A DNA stretch of 57,670 bases. It comes from Pseudomonadota bacterium. Lineage in GTDB: Bacteria > Pseudomonadota > Alphaproteobacteria > Sphingomonadales > Sphingomonadaceae. Both the position numbers and the translations under genes were made by a program. A model generated the notes under the pieces. The model worked only from the letters and a program-made list of their open reading frames with translations, ran no database searches and was not told the DNA's origin. The stretch lies in NCBI GenBank assembly GCA_021847605.1, contig JAJZQN010000026.1:1-57670 (forward strand), read 5' to 3'. Positions 24,966 to 34,450 of this stretch are shown piece by piece. Positions within the stretch are counted from its first letter, which is position 1. Every line of letters starts with the position of its first letter.

Positions 24966-25973
24966 TCAGATGCTGCCGAAACCGGGCGCTTCGCCCCGGG
25001 CGGCGGGATTGATGCGACGCGGACGTTTCCATCCGATGCTGGGCCGCTTGCGCAGGCGCAGCGTGGGCCAGTCGCCCCGGTCGGACCGTTCGGCCAGCCG
25101 CATACCCTGTGCCCGATAGGCGGCCAGCACCGCATCGGCCTGTTCGTTCAGCAGGCCCGCGAGCAATATGGTGCCGCCATCCTCCACCAGCGCGCAGAGC
25201 GAAGGCGCCAGTTCGATCAGCGGCCCGGCTAATATGTTCGCGATCAGCAGGTCATAGGGCGCGCGGCCCACCAGTGCGGGGTGGTTGCCGCCCGCCGCCG
25301 TCACCAGCGCCAGCCGGCCGGGGCCATCGCCCAGCGGAACGCCGTTGGTGTGGGCATTTTCTGCGCTGATCTCGACCGCGACCGGATCGATGTCGGATGC
25401 GATGGCGCGGGCATGGGGCCACAGGCGCAGCGCGGCAAAGGCGAGTAGGCCTGTGCCGGTGCCGATGTCCGCAACGTTGCGATAATGCATACCCACACGG
25501 CGCATCCGGTCCAGCATGGCGAGGCATCCGGCGGTGGTTTCATGCTGGCCGGTGCCAAAGGCACGCCCCGCCTCGATCAACATATTCATATGGCCCGGCA
25601 GTTCCGGGTCATCGGCGATGTTGCGGACATGGAAGCGACCGGCGGTCACAGCCTCCAGCCCCTGCTGGCTGAGCGTTACCCAATCCTCGTCGGGCAGCGC
25701 CTCTACCACCGGCTTGATGCCAGCGGCGCTGGGGACAAGGGTGCGCAACAGTTTGATGGCGGCGATGCTGGGCTTGCCCTCGAAATAGGCGTCGAGTTGC
25801 CAGCTATCCTCATCGTCCGGTTCCGCCTCGCTGGTCATCAGCACGGGTGGGCGGTCCATCATCGCGAAGGCGGCGATTTCGCCGTCAAGCGCTTCGGCTT
25901 CCGCGCGGGTACAGGGCAGGGTGACTTTCCAGCTCTGGGCAGCGGAGGCGGTGGCAGCGGCAATATCGGTCAT
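24966..25973 (-). CDS. prmA: Ribosomal protein L11 methyltransferase PrmA
   Basis: This 335-residue protein has an N-terminal L11-recognition part (to about residue 130) and a class I SAM domain. MNMLIEAGRAFGTGQHETTAGCLAML is the PrmA signature, followed by motif I VADIGTGTGLLAFAAL, the acidic SDIDPVAVEISAEN, and motif IV DLLIANILAGPLIELA (NxxA-type). The C-terminal tail (RLRKRPSIGWKRP...) is basic and longer than in E. coli. PrmA trimethylates L11. It is transcribed toward the dienelactone hydrolase gene, 21 bp downstream. Confidence 0.9.
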   Translation of the reverse strand: MTDIAAATASAAQSWKVTLPCTRAEAEALDGEIAAFAMMDRPPVLMTSEAEPDDEDSWQLDAYFEGKPSIAAIKLLRTLVPSAAGIKPVVEALPDEDWVTLSQQGLEAVTAGRFHVRNIADDPELPGHMNMLIEAGRAFGTGQHETTAGCLAMLDRMRRVGMHYRNVADIGTGTGLLAFAALRLWPHARAIASDIDPVAVEISAENAHTNGVPLGDGPGRLALVTAAGGNHPALVGRAPYDLLIANILAGPLIELAPSLCALVEDGGTILLAGLLNEQADAVLAAYRAQGMRLAERSDRGDWPTLRLRKRPSIGWKRPRRINPAARGEAPGFGSI

Positions 25974-26057
25974 GCCGCCGCCTTTAGCGGAGGCGGGCGG
26001 GCAGGGGAAGCAGGAGCGGGCAGGGCATTTCGCCCCGCCTGCCCAAGCCCGGTTCGA

Positions 26058-27398
26058 TCAGGCGACCTGACGCCCGAAATCGGAGGATGCGTTACGAAGG
26101 CTCGACAATTTGCCCTCCACGCTCATGAAGCCGCGTTCCAACTGATCGATCTCCGATGCGACGACTTCGGTGTCCTGGCGGATCGCCGAAATGGTCGTCG
26201 ACATCGAGTCGGCGGCGAGAGCCGTTTCATCGACGGCGGCGGTGATCATGGTCACGGTCTGCGCCTGCGCATCCATGGCGTGACGGATGCGGTCGGCGCT
26301 GGCCTGAACCTCGCCCACGGTGTCGCGGATGCGTTCGTTGGTTTCCACCGACAGGCGGGTCGATGCCTGAATATCGGCGATCTTGCTGGCAATTTCGTCG
26401 GTGGCGCGGGCCGTCTGGTTGGCGAGGCTCTTTACTTCCTGCGCGACGACGGCAAAGCCGCGACCCGCGTCACCGGCGCGGGCGGCCTCGATCGTGGCGT
26501 TGAGGGCCAGCAGGTTGGTCTGGCCCGCAATGTCGCGGATCAGGCCCAGGATCGAATCGATCGATTTGGCATGTTCGGACAGGGTGGCCGACATGGTGAC
26601 GGCGTCACCCGACTGGGCGGATGCGCGGCGCGCGACTTCGGCCGAGCTTTCGACTTCGGTGCGGGCGTCCTCGATCGCGCGGATGAGGCCGGCCGAGGTG
26701 CGGGCCGCCTCGCGCATGGCAAGGGCGGATTGCTCGGCGGCAGCGGCGACTTCCGACGCCTTGCCCAGCATGCCGCGCGTCGCGGCGGAGGCATCCTTGG
26801 CCTGTTCGCGCAGCGATTCGCCCAGTTTCGACGCACCGTCGATTTCGCCGACGATTCGCTGTTCGAACATGGTGCCGAAACGCTGCCGTTCCATGCGCTG
26901 GCTTTCCGCTTCGTCGGTGGACAAAATCTTGCTCATAAAGCCGGCGTCGAGCATCGAAATCTGTACGACGGTCCGCAACAGGCGGCGGTGACGGCTGTCA
27001 TCGCTATCCTGAGCGCAGCGATCCCAGATGAAATCCATGATCTGTTCATTGGCGGCGGCCACCGCCGTCAGCACCGCCCGCACCGGGACACCATGTTTAC
27101 GGGCGTGCCGCACACAGTCCGCCGCCGATTTGGTCCATCGAGCATCCTGAAAATGCATGAGTTTCTGTTCGACGTAGAGGCGCGCTTCGGATTCGATCCG
27201 GTCCACGGCATTGCGGGGCAGCCGGTCCTTCAGGCCCGTTTCCCGCATATAGGTGGAAAAAAAGGCATCGGCCACGGCAGCCATGTCGGATTCGATCAGG
27301 CCGCCAATTTCGCGTGCAGCACGGGCAATGGCACCATGCGGGTCATATTCCCCGACATAATCGGTCGGATTGGTAACGGCGGACGCATAGGACGGCAT
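26058..27398 (-). CDS. Soluble methyl-accepting chemotaxis protein with globin-like sensor
   Basis: ATG at 27398 is chosen; the longer frame adds 23 residues without a family match. The 446-residue product has no transmembrane segment. Residues 30-165 are helical and match the order of globin-coupled sensors, with the potential proximal histidine in [19 protein letters not shown] ~270-residue signalling domain follows with the conserved hairpin [37 protein letters not shown] (in parts). Globin-coupled MCPs such as HemAT sense oxygen through heme. Heme binding here is inferred from one histidine context, not proven. No other chemotaxis genes are adjacent. Confidence 0.8.
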   Translation of the reverse strand: MPSYASAVTNPTDYVGEYDPHGAIARAAREIGGLIESDMAAVADAFFSTYMRETGLKDRLPRNAVDRIESEARLYVEQKLMHFQDARWTKSAADCVRHARKHGVPVRAVLTAVAAANEQIMDFIWDRCAQDSDDSRHRRLLRTVVQISMLDAGFMSKILSTDEAESQRMERQRFGTMFEQRIVGEIDGASKLGESLREQAKDASAATRGMLGKASEVAAAAEQSALAMREAARTSAGLIRAIEDARTEVESSAEVARRASAQSGDAVTMSATLSEHAKSIDSILGLIRDIAGQTNLLALNATIEAARAGDAGRGFAVVAQEVKSLANQTARATDEIASKIADIQASTRLSVETNERIRDTVGEVQASADRIRHAMDAQAQTVTMITAAVDETALAADSMSTTISAIRQDTEVVASEIDQLERGFMSVEGKLSSLRNASSDFGRQVA

Positions 27399-27597
27399 GA
27401 ATGGACGGCCCCTGTTGGTGGGTAGAGCGTTGAACAGGGACGATCCTAGCGCCCTTTGGTTAATCACTTCTTATGAACGGTGCGATGGAGTCATGAGGGC
27501 GACGTTGGTATGTCCTTGCTTTCCGCGACTTGCCCTCCGCTGCGTTCGCTCTTAAGGGGACGGGACTCAGGGACAAGCATCAGGGACAAGGGTAGAC

Positions 27598-27993
27598 ATG
27601 GCGCGTAATACCAGCCGGCCACTCTCACCGCATTTGACCATTTGGAAATGGAGCCCGGCCATGGCCGTGTCCATCATCCACCGCGTGACCGGCAACGGTC
27701 TGGCGACGGCCGGTGCGCTGGGCCTCATCTGGTGGCTGATGGCCGCCGCCGCAGGGCCGGAAGCCTATGCGACCTTCGTATTTTGCGCGACATCGCCCAT
27801 CGGTTATCTGGTGATGGCGGGGTTGAGCTGGTTCTTCTTCCAGCACCTCTTCTCGGGCCTTCGCCACTTCGTCCTCGACATGGGCGCGGGTTATGAGCTG
27901 AAGACCGCGAAAATCTGGTCGGTCATGACCTTCGTCCTTTCGACGCTCGCCACCGCAGCCTTCTGGGCCGCCATCTGCCTGGGGAAATTCTGA
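27598..27993 (+). CDS. sdhC: Succinate dehydrogenase cytochrome b556 subunit
   Basis: This 131-residue membrane anchor has three hydrophobic segments (about 30-50, 65-85, 108-128). The family start is RPLSPHLTIWKWSPAMAVSIIHRVTGNGL, where the SIxHRxTG segment binds quinone. The heme-ligand motif is HLFSGLRHFVLDMG. It carries electrons from SdhB to ubiquinone with SdhD in complex II. Its stop overlaps the sdhD start by one base, and sdhA follows. ATG at 27598 follows AAGGGTAG. Confidence 0.95.
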   Translation: MARNTSRPLSPHLTIWKWSPAMAVSIIHRVTGNGLATAGALGLIWWLMAAAAGPEAYATFVFCATSPIGYLVMAGLSWFFFQHLFSGLRHFVLDMGAGYELKTAKIWSVMTFVLSTLATAAFWAAICLGKF

Positions 27994-28382
27994 TGGGTAC
28001 CGGAACCGGAATCGGCCGCGTCCGTGGTCTTGGATCGGCCAAGCATGGCGCGCATCACTGGCTGACGCAGCGTTATACCGCCGTCGGCAACATCCTGCTG
28101 GTGTTGTGGCTGTTGTTCAGCCTGATCGCGCTGCCCGGCCTCGACTATGAAAGCGTCGTCGGCTGGATCGCCCATCCGCTGGTCGCGGTGCCGCTGATGC
28201 TGATGGTGGTCAGCATCTTCATGCATTTGCGCCTTGGCATGCAGGTGATGCTGGAGGACTATGTCCATGACAAGGGTCTCAGCTTCCTCTCGATGCTGCT
28301 GCTGAACTTCTATGCCTATGCCGGCGCTGCCGCAGGCGTCTTCGCGATCGCCAAGATCGCCTTCACGGGGATCGTCAAGTAA
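27993..28382 (+). CDS. sdhD: Succinate dehydrogenase hydrophobic membrane anchor
   Basis: This 129-residue protein has three membrane helices and the family block [18 protein letters not shown], whose His helps bind the heme b. The N-terminal basic segment [16 protein letters not shown] faces the cytoplasm. Coding overlaps sdhC by one base and ends on the A of the sdhA ATG (TAATG), so the three genes are tightly coupled. Confidence 0.94.
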   Translation: MGTGTGIGRVRGLGSAKHGAHHWLTQRYTAVGNILLVLWLLFSLIALPGLDYESVVGWIAHPLVAVPLMLMVVSIFMHLRLGMQVMLEDYVHDKGLSFLSMLLLNFYAYAGAAAGVFAIAKIAFTGIVK

Positions 28383-30184
28383 TGAGCGAAGCCTATAAGA
28401 TCATCGACCACACCTATGACACGGTTGTCGTGGGTGCTGGCGGTTCCGGCCTGCGCGCCACCATGGGCAGCGCGGAAGCGGGCCTGAAGACCGCGTGCAT
28501 CACCAAGCTGTTCCCGACCCGCAGCCACACCGTGGCGGCGCAGGGCGGTATTGCGGCGTCGCTGGGCAACAACAGTCCCGATCACTGGACCTGGCATATG
28601 TACGACACCGTCAAGGGGTCTGACTGGCTGGGCGACCAGGACGCGATCGAATATATGGTGCGTGAAGCGCCCGCCGCGGTCATCGAGTTGGAACATGCCG
28701 GCGTGCCGTTCAGCCGCAACGAAAACGGCACCATCTATCAGCGCCCGTTCGGCGGCCATATGCAGAATATGGGCAACGGCCCGCCGGTGCAGCGCACCTG
28801 CGCCGCGGCCGACCGTACCGGCCACGCGATGCTGCACGCTCTGTATCAGCAGTCGCTGAAGTACGACGCGGACTTCTACATCGAATATTTCGCCATCGAC
28901 CTGATCATGGAAAATGGCGAATGCCGTGGCGTTATCGCCATCTGCATGGAAGATGGCAGCATCCATCGTTTCCGCAGCAAGGCGGTCGTGCTGGCGACGG
29001 GCGGCTATGGCCGTGCTTATTTCTCGGCCACTTCGGCGCATAGCTGCACCGGCGATGGCGGCGGCATGGTGTTGCGCGCAGGCCTGCCGCTTCAGGATCT
29101 GGAATTTGTTCAGTTCCACCCGACCGGCATTTACGGCGCGGGCGTGCTGATCACCGAAGGCGCACGCGGCGAGGGCGGCTACCTTACCAATTCCGAAGGC
29201 GAGCGTTTCATGGAACGCTATGCCCCTTCCGCGAAGGATCTGGCGTCGCGCGACGTCGTGTCGCGTTCGATGGCGATGGAAATGCGCGAAGGTCGCGGTG
29301 TTGGTCCGAACAAGGATCATATCTTCCTGCACCTCGACCATATCGATCCCAAAGTGCTGGCGGAACGCCTGCCGGGCATCACCGAAAGCGGCAAGATTTT
29401 CGCGGGCGTCGACCTGACCCGTCAGCCGTTGCCCGTGACCCCGACCGTCCATTACAATATGGGCGGCATCCCCTGTAACTATCATGGTCAGGTGGTGACG
29501 AAGGTTGGCGACGATCCCGAAGTGATCGTGCCGGGCCTGTATGCGGTGGGCGAAGCGGCCTGCGTGTCGGTCCATGGCGCCAACCGCCTCGGTTCCAACT
29601 CGCTGATCGACCTTGTCGTGTTTGGCCGCGCAACCGGCCTGCACCTGAAGGAAAATCTGAAGCCCGGCGCGTCGCACAAGCCGTTGCCAGCCGACGCTGC
29701 CGATCTGGCCCTGTCGCGTCTCGACAAATATCGCAATGCCAAGGGCGGCACGCCCACGGCGCAGATTCGTCTGGAAATGCAGCATACCATGCAGAAGCAT
29801 GCAGCCGTGTTCCGCGACAGCGAATTGCTGGCCGAAGGCGTCAAGAAAATGGAACAGGTCAACAAGCGGATGGAAGACGTCGCCGTCTCCGACCGTTCGC
29901 TGATCTGGAACACCGACCTTATCGAGACGCTGGAACTGGACAACCTCATGTCCTCGGCCGTCTGCACCATGGTCAGCGCCGAAAACCGCAAGGAAAGCCG
30001 TGGCGCCCACGCGCATGAGGATTTCCCGAACCGCGACGACACCAACTGGATGAAGCACACCATCAGCTGGTTCGAAGGCTGGGGTGGTCAGGGCGGTAAG
30101 GTGACGCTCGATTATCGTCCGGTCCACGACTATACGCTGACGGACGAAGCGGAATATGTGAAGCCCAAGGCCCGCGTCTATTAA
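28382..30184 (+). CDS. sdhA: Succinate dehydrogenase flavoprotein subunit
   Basis: This 600-residue protein has the FAD-binding [15 protein letters not shown] near residue 15. The histidine for the covalent flavin link is in [11 protein letters not shown]. Active-site motifs include [23 protein letters not shown], the substrate arginine region, [14 protein letters not shown], and the closing [18 protein letters not shown]. The C-terminus ends [10 protein letters not shown]. It oxidises succinate to fumarate in complex II. The usual next gene, sdhB, is missing: a strong terminator lies 27 bp past the stop, and then a gene on the opposite strand. Confidence 0.96.
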   Translation: MSEAYKIIDHTYDTVVVGAGGSGLRATMGSAEAGLKTACITKLFPTRSHTVAAQGGIAASLGNNSPDHWTWHMYDTVKGSDWLGDQDAIEYMVREAPAAVIELEHAGVPFSRNENGTIYQRPFGGHMQNMGNGPPVQRTCAAADRTGHAMLHALYQQSLKYDADFYIEYFAIDLIMENGECRGVIAICMEDGSIHRFRSKAVVLATGGYGRAYFSATSAHSCTGDGGGMVLRAGLPLQDLEFVQFHPTGIYGAGVLITEGARGEGGYLTNSEGERFMERYAPSAKDLASRDVVSRSMAMEMREGRGVGPNKDHIFLHLDHIDPKVLAERLPGITESGKIFAGVDLTRQPLPVTPTVHYNMGGIPCNYHGQVVTKVGDDPEVIVPGLYAVGEAACVSVHGANRLGSNSLIDLVVFGRATGLHLKENLKPGASHKPLPADAADLALSRLDKYRNAKGGTPTAQIRLEMQHTMQKHAAVFRDSELLAEGVKKMEQVNKRMEDVAVSDRSLIWNTDLIETLELDNLMSSAVCTMVSAENRKESRGAHAHEDFPNRDDTNWMKHTISWFEGWGGQGGKVTLDYRPVHDYTLTDEAEYVKPKARVY

Positions 30185-30210
30185 GCGATGCGCCTATGGC
30201 GGATATGAAA

Positions 30211-30239
30211 AGGGCGGGCCTTGCGGTCCGCCCTTTTTC
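30211..30239 (+). terminator. Strong terminator after sdhA
   Basis: AGGGCGG (30211-30217) pairs with CCGCCCT (30228-30234), with an inner GCC/GGT extension and TTTTT directly after. This marks the end of the sdhCDA operon. Confidence 0.85.
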
Positions 30240-30257
30240 GTTGTTGCGATGCGGCGG

Positions 30258-31808
30258 TCAGTTGAGGCCGTTGAGCCGGTTAAGCCCCTCGCGGAAGATC
30301 GTCGGAATTCCGTTGTCGACATAGAGAGAGCGGGCATATTCGAAGATCACGTCGTTGCGGTAAGCGGTCATGTCGTTGCCGAATTGCAGCACGACATAAT
30401 TGTCGGCCATGGCATCGAGCAGGCCTTTCTGCTCCTCTTCCTCCAGCCACTGGATTTCGAAGTGGATGATCATGGGCAGGCTTCCATGCGCCATGATGTC
30501 GTCGATGATCGGTTTGTCCATGCCCTCGGCATCGACGACCAATATGTCGGGATGGCGCCCGCCAGCCTTATGCAGCAAATCGTCAAAGCCGATGACGGAC
30601 ACGCTGATCCGTTCGACGCAACTCTGGATCAATTGGGTGGTGCGTTCGTCGATCGATTTGCCGCTCAGCGGATTCTTGTCTTCATAGACCGATGAAATGC
30701 CCTTTACCCATGCGGGCAGGCTCAGTTGCTCGGCTTTTTCGGGATTAATGGCATTGAGAACCAACTCCGCCGAATCAAGGCTGTATGCCAACTGTAGCAG
30801 GTGGGCGTTCCGGTTGTTGGCATAGCCCTTCTGCAACTGTGCGAACATGTAGGGATTGGGTTCCAGCAGCATTGCGGGCGGATCATAATTGATCATGGCC
30901 GGGCGCAGTGGGTCGACAAGCTTGCCATCGGCCGCGCCGATCTGCCACACCATGCGATCGGGGCTTTCGCCCAGCAGCCAGTGGGCGACCTTGCCGAATT
31001 CGAATATATTATGATCCTCGCGACGGATCGACATGTCCTTGTTAAGGACGAAGGCGACCTGCGCGCTGTCGGCTCGAATGGTACGGATCGTGTCGATGAG
31101 GACACGTACATCCTCCGCCCATTCATCCTGAAATTCGGCCAATATAGCGGTCGCATCGATCAGGTCGCCCTTTTCGATCAGTTCGAACGCCTTGGACTTG
31201 AGCAGGTCCGGCTCCAGCCATGACCCACCCCATATATGCACGCCAACCGTATCTTCCAGCGACCGCGTGCGGATGGTCGAAAAAGGTTCGTCGTACAAAT
31301 AGGGGTAGAATGTGCGGGTGGGCAGCTTTTTGTGAGGATGCTGATTGACATAGGCGCCGAACAGCCACGGACCGGTCGTCACATTGGGGCGGCTTTCATC
31401 GGCATCGGCCTTCAGGATGTGGTTGATGACGTCCAGGAAAACCGGATGCTCGGGAGGCGCGGCAATAAAACTGTTGGAGCAATATTCCGTAGCTTCGGTT
31501 TCGTTGCACACGGTCAGCCGCGCCGTCAGCATGTCTGCTGGCATATGATTCCAGGGCATGACATCGCAGTCGATATAGATGCCGCCCCGCTGATGCAGGA
31601 TTTCATAGCGCGCGAGGTCTGCTCGCGACGCATGTTTGGTATAGGTGCGCAGCTTGTCGCGGGTCAGCGGAAGCTTGTCTATATCCGCATCGGTCCAGGT
31701 GATGAACTCGCAATCTGGATATTGCCGCTGCCACGCCGCCCAATATTGCTCATAATGGGCGGGCGGCGCCTTGTCGCCGAACCATATCCGGTGAAAGAGG
31801 CTTGTCAT
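30258..31808 (-). CDS. Bifunctional glycosyltransferase (GT32-like) / FkbM-type methyltransferase
   Basis: This 516-residue protein appears to be a fusion. Residues 1-245 have a GT32/OCH1-like sugar-transferase pattern: FHRIWFGDKAPP, then RADLARYEILHQRGGIYIDCDV with the DxD pair D80/D82, and later NSFIAAPPEHPV and TTGPWLFGAYV. Residues 250-516 resemble FkbM methyltransferases: QIGAADG (289-295), LLEPNP (314-319), VIGFDDLL (405-412), VVDAEGMD (424-431) and IHFEIQW (448-454). A product that transfers a sugar and methylates the glycan is a reasonable inference. It stands alone between sdhA and tRNA-Cys, without other glycan genes. Confidence 0.8.
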   Translation of the reverse strand: MTSLFHRIWFGDKAPPAHYEQYWAAWQRQYPDCEFITWTDADIDKLPLTRDKLRTYTKHASRADLARYEILHQRGGIYIDCDVMPWNHMPADMLTARLTVCNETEATEYCSNSFIAAPPEHPVFLDVINHILKADADESRPNVTTGPWLFGAYVNQHPHKKLPTRTFYPYLYDEPFSTIRTRSLEDTVGVHIWGGSWLEPDLLKSKAFELIEKGDLIDATAILAEFQDEWAEDVRVLIDTIRTIRADSAQVAFVLNKDMSIRREDHNIFEFGKVAHWLLGESPDRMVWQIGAADGKLVDPLRPAMINYDPPAMLLEPNPYMFAQLQKGYANNRNAHLLQLAYSLDSAELVLNAINPEKAEQLSLPAWVKGISSVYEDKNPLSGKSIDERTTQLIQSCVERISVSVIGFDDLLHKAGGRHPDILVVDAEGMDKPIIDDIMAHGSLPMIIHFEIQWLEEEEQKGLLDAMADNYVVLQFGNDMTAYRNDVIFEYARSLYVDNGIPTIFREGLNRLNGLN

Positions 31809-31966
31809 GCGATGTCGACCTTGCTGATCCCGTGGATGAGCGACGGCATGTCCGCAGCCCTTGTCCCCGTTTCGACACCTAAAATTTCATGGTGAATTTT
31901 TGGTAAATGGCGGCGAGGCAAGCGCTCGCTCGCGGTCTGCGCACGGTATGAATTTCATCGAAAAAA

Positions 31967-32040
31967 TGGAGGCCCGAGCCGGAATCGAACCGGCGTGCAA
32001 GGATTTGCAGTCCTCTGCGTCACCACTCCGCCATCGGGCC
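31967..32040 (-). tRNA. tRNA-Cys (GCA)
   Basis: On the minus strand the 74 nt fold as a cloverleaf. The acceptor GGCCCGA/TCGGGCC is followed by discriminator T (typical of tRNA-Cys) and encoded CCA. The anticodon loop CTGCAAA holds GCA (32006-32008 on the plus strand), and the T arm contains GGTTCGATTCC. It lies between the glycosyltransferase gene and the PCMT-like gene. Confidence 0.95.
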
Positions 32041-32229
32041 TTCCGTGCGGTGGACGCCGCAAATGTGCGGCTTTGGGTCTAAAGTCAAGCGGTGGACGAC
32101 ATATGGACGAAGAATCTCTGTCCGATAGGTGCAAAGCCGCTTGGCGCGGGGCGTGCGCTGATTTAGAGGTCCGATACTGTCCTTAGTGTATTGCATTACC
32201 AATACAGTTGTGCCAAGCGAGGTATTGTC

Positions 32230-32856
32230 GTGACCGAGCAGAATTATTCTTCGATGCGGGCCGCCATGGTCGAGAGCCAGTTGCGTACCAGCGATGTGGA
32301 CGATCCCAAGGTGGTAGCCGTGATGGCAAAGGTGCCGCGCGAGAATTTCGTGCCCGCCGAACGTCGTGCCATGGCCTATATCGATCGGCCTGTGCCGCTG
32401 GGCAATGGTCGGGCGCTGAACCCGCCGCTGGTGACGGGCCGCCTTCTGAAAGAAGCGGCGATCGTGCCGGGTGACAAGGTGCTGCTGATCGGTGCCGCCA
32501 CCGGCTATGCGGCCGCGCTGCTGTCCGAACTGGGGGCGCAGGTAACGGCGGTCGAGGACGAAGCCGGTCCCGAGAGCGCCGTCGCGGGTCTGGTGCGTGG
32601 GCCGCTGTCGGCCGGTGCATCGGCCGGTGCGCCCTATGATGTGCTTTTCATTGACGGTGCGGTAGAGGCTGTGCCCGCCGCGCTCGTTGCGCAGATTGTC
32701 GATGGGGGACGGGTCGTGACCGGCCTGATCGAACGCGGTGTCACGCGTTTGGGCAGCGGACGTGTCGTGGCTGGTACACTGGGCCTTTCCAGCCTTGCCG
32801 ACATGGAGATGGTTGTGTTGCCGGGCTTCGCCGCGCCGGAGCGCTTCGTTTTTTGA
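32230..32856 (+). CDS. PCMT-family methyltransferase with altered active-site motif
   Basis: GTG at 32230 with AGCGAGG before it gives 208 residues; the longer frame begins in an AT-rich stretch. The start YSSMRAAMVESQLRTSDVDDPKVVAVMAKVPRENFVP is typical of protein-L-isoaspartate O-methyltransferases. The usual (I/L)SQP catalytic serine motif reads ALNPPLV instead, and motif I is DKVLLIGAATGYAAALL rather than EIGxGxGYQ. This looks like a diverged relative that may not repair isoaspartate. It lies 10 nt upstream of a TolC-type gene, a pairing seen in alphaproteobacteria, so a role in envelope export is possible but unproven. Confidence 0.8.
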   Translation: MTEQNYSSMRAAMVESQLRTSDVDDPKVVAVMAKVPRENFVPAERRAMAYIDRPVPLGNGRALNPPLVTGRLLKEAAIVPGDKVLLIGAATGYAAALLSELGAQVTAVEDEAGPESAVAGLVRGPLSAGASAGAPYDVLFIDGAVEAVPAALVAQIVDGGRVVTGLIERGVTRLGSGRVVAGTLGLSSLADMEMVVLPGFAAPERFVF

Positions 32857-32866
32857 GACAGGACTG

Positions 32867-34399
32867 ATGACAGCAGAACGAACTTCCTTCCGGCGCCGTG
32901 CCGCCACCCTTCTGCTGTCATTCACTCCGCTCCTGTCGCAGGCAGCGCAGGGCGAGACGCTTCAGGGCGCATTGGCAAAGGCCTATGCATCCAACCCGAC
33001 CCTGACCGGCGCCCGCGCCGGTCAGCGGGCGACGGACGAAAATGTGCCGTTGCAAAAGGCGGGCGGACGCCCGGGCCTTGATGTACAGGGCAGCTATAGC
33101 GAGAGCATTCTCAAGCCTACCATCAGCTTCACCTCGCCTCAGCGCACCGTGAATGCGCAGGCGACGTTGAACGTTCCCGTCTATAATGGCGGGGCGGTAC
33201 GCAATGGCATCAAGGCCGCGAAGATTCGCGTGGAAGCGGGTCAGGCCGGGCTGCGCGGCACCGAAGCCAGTATTTTTTCCCAGACGGTCGCCGCCTATAT
33301 GGACGTGATCCGCGATACGGCGATCGTCGCGCTCAACCGCGCCAACGTAAATGTTCTGGAGGTCAATCTTCAGGCGACGAACGATCGTTTCGAAGTCGGT
33401 GACGTGACGCGGACCGACGTCGCCCAGTCGCAATCGCGGCTGGCGCTGGCCCAGTCGGACCTTCAGACCGCAGAATCGAACCTGATCACCAGCCGCGAAA
33501 ATTATATCGCACTGGTGGGCGAGGAGCCGAATGATCTGCAACCGCCGCCAGACCTGCCGGGTCTGCCTGCGGACCCGGACGTCGCGGTCAAGATCGCGCT
33601 GAACGACAATCCCGACATATTGTCGGCTCAAAAGCAGCGGATCGCGCGCGGCTATGATGTGAAAGCGGCACGCGGCACGGTGATGCCCACGCTGTCGGCC
33701 TTTACCCAGGCAGGCTATACCAACTATCTCCACTCGCTGGGCGGAACGGCTCAGGATGCCGAAGGCAATATCGTCGAAGGGCCGCAGATCAATAAGCAGG
33801 CCGCCGCCGGCGTACAGTTGACCATCCCCCTCTATCAGGGTGGTCGACCGGCCGCACAGGTGCGCCAGAGCCAGGCGCTGGAGGCACAGGCGATCGAGCA
33901 GGCCATCGAAATCGAGCGCAATGTGATTGCGCAGACGCGCGCCGCCTATGCCAGTTGGAAAGCGTCGCTACGGACCATCGAGTCGAATCAGGAAGCCGTG
34001 GACGCGGCGTCCCTGTCGCTGGAGGGCGTGCGCGCCGAAAACTCGGTGGGCAGCCGCACCATTCTCGACATTTTGAATGCCGAGCAGGAATCGTTGAGCG
34101 CGCGGGTGCAACTCGTGTCGGCGCGGCGCAACGCCTATGTCGCCGGGTTCAGCGTGCTGGCCGCGATGGGCCATGCAGAGGCCGGCAATCTGGGATTGGA
34201 AAGCGGCACCCTCTATGACCCGATGGTCAATTATGAGCGGGTGCGCGGCAAATGGTTCGACTGGGACTTTGACAAGGCGCCCTTGCCGGTGGCCACCCGC
34301 ACGATCGACAGCAAACCGCAAAAGGCCGATGTCGCCGCTTCGCTGGAGGCCGGGGTCCACGATGATCGGTTGACACCAACCGCCAAAAGTCCAATGTGA
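32867..34399 (+). CDS. tolC: TolC-family outer membrane efflux protein
   Basis: ATG at 32867 (10 nt after the previous stop) gives 510 residues, with an N-terminal basic signal peptide ending SQAAQG. The two TolC repeats are visible. The first includes ALAKAYASNPTLTGARAG and VYNGGAVRNGIKAAK. The second starts DNPDILSAQKQRIARGYDVKAARGTVMPTLSAF and has IPLYQGGRPAAQVRQSQALEAQA. Both contain the long periplasmic coiled coil. TolC forms the trimeric outer channel for type I secretion and RND pumps. No partner pump genes are adjacent. A ~60-residue tail extends beyond the second repeat. Confidence 0.93.
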   Translation: MTAERTSFRRRAATLLLSFTPLLSQAAQGETLQGALAKAYASNPTLTGARAGQRATDENVPLQKAGGRPGLDVQGSYSESILKPTISFTSPQRTVNAQATLNVPVYNGGAVRNGIKAAKIRVEAGQAGLRGTEASIFSQTVAAYMDVIRDTAIVALNRANVNVLEVNLQATNDRFEVGDVTRTDVAQSQSRLALAQSDLQTAESNLITSRENYIALVGEEPNDLQPPPDLPGLPADPDVAVKIALNDNPDILSAQKQRIARGYDVKAARGTVMPTLSAFTQAGYTNYLHSLGGTAQDAEGNIVEGPQINKQAAAGVQLTIPLYQGGRPAAQVRQSQALEAQAIEQAIEIERNVIAQTRAAYASWKASLRTIESNQEAVDAASLSLEGVRAENSVGSRTILDILNAEQESLSARVQLVSARRNAYVAGFSVLAAMGHAEAGNLGLESGTLYDPMVNYERVRGKWFDWDFDKAPLPVATRTIDSKPQKADVAASLEAGVHDDRLTPTAKSPM

Positions 34400-34450
34400 A
34401 TCCCGAAACGGCACATCAGCCCTGAAAAGGCTGGAATTCGGGGGCATTCC

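Noticed and set aside
25485..27425. Open frame of 646 codons on the plus strand
   Set aside because: It runs antisense to prmA and the chemotaxis transducer and shows no family motifs.
28316..30127. Open frame of 603 codons on the minus strand
   Set aside because: It is antisense to sdhA, which is certain.
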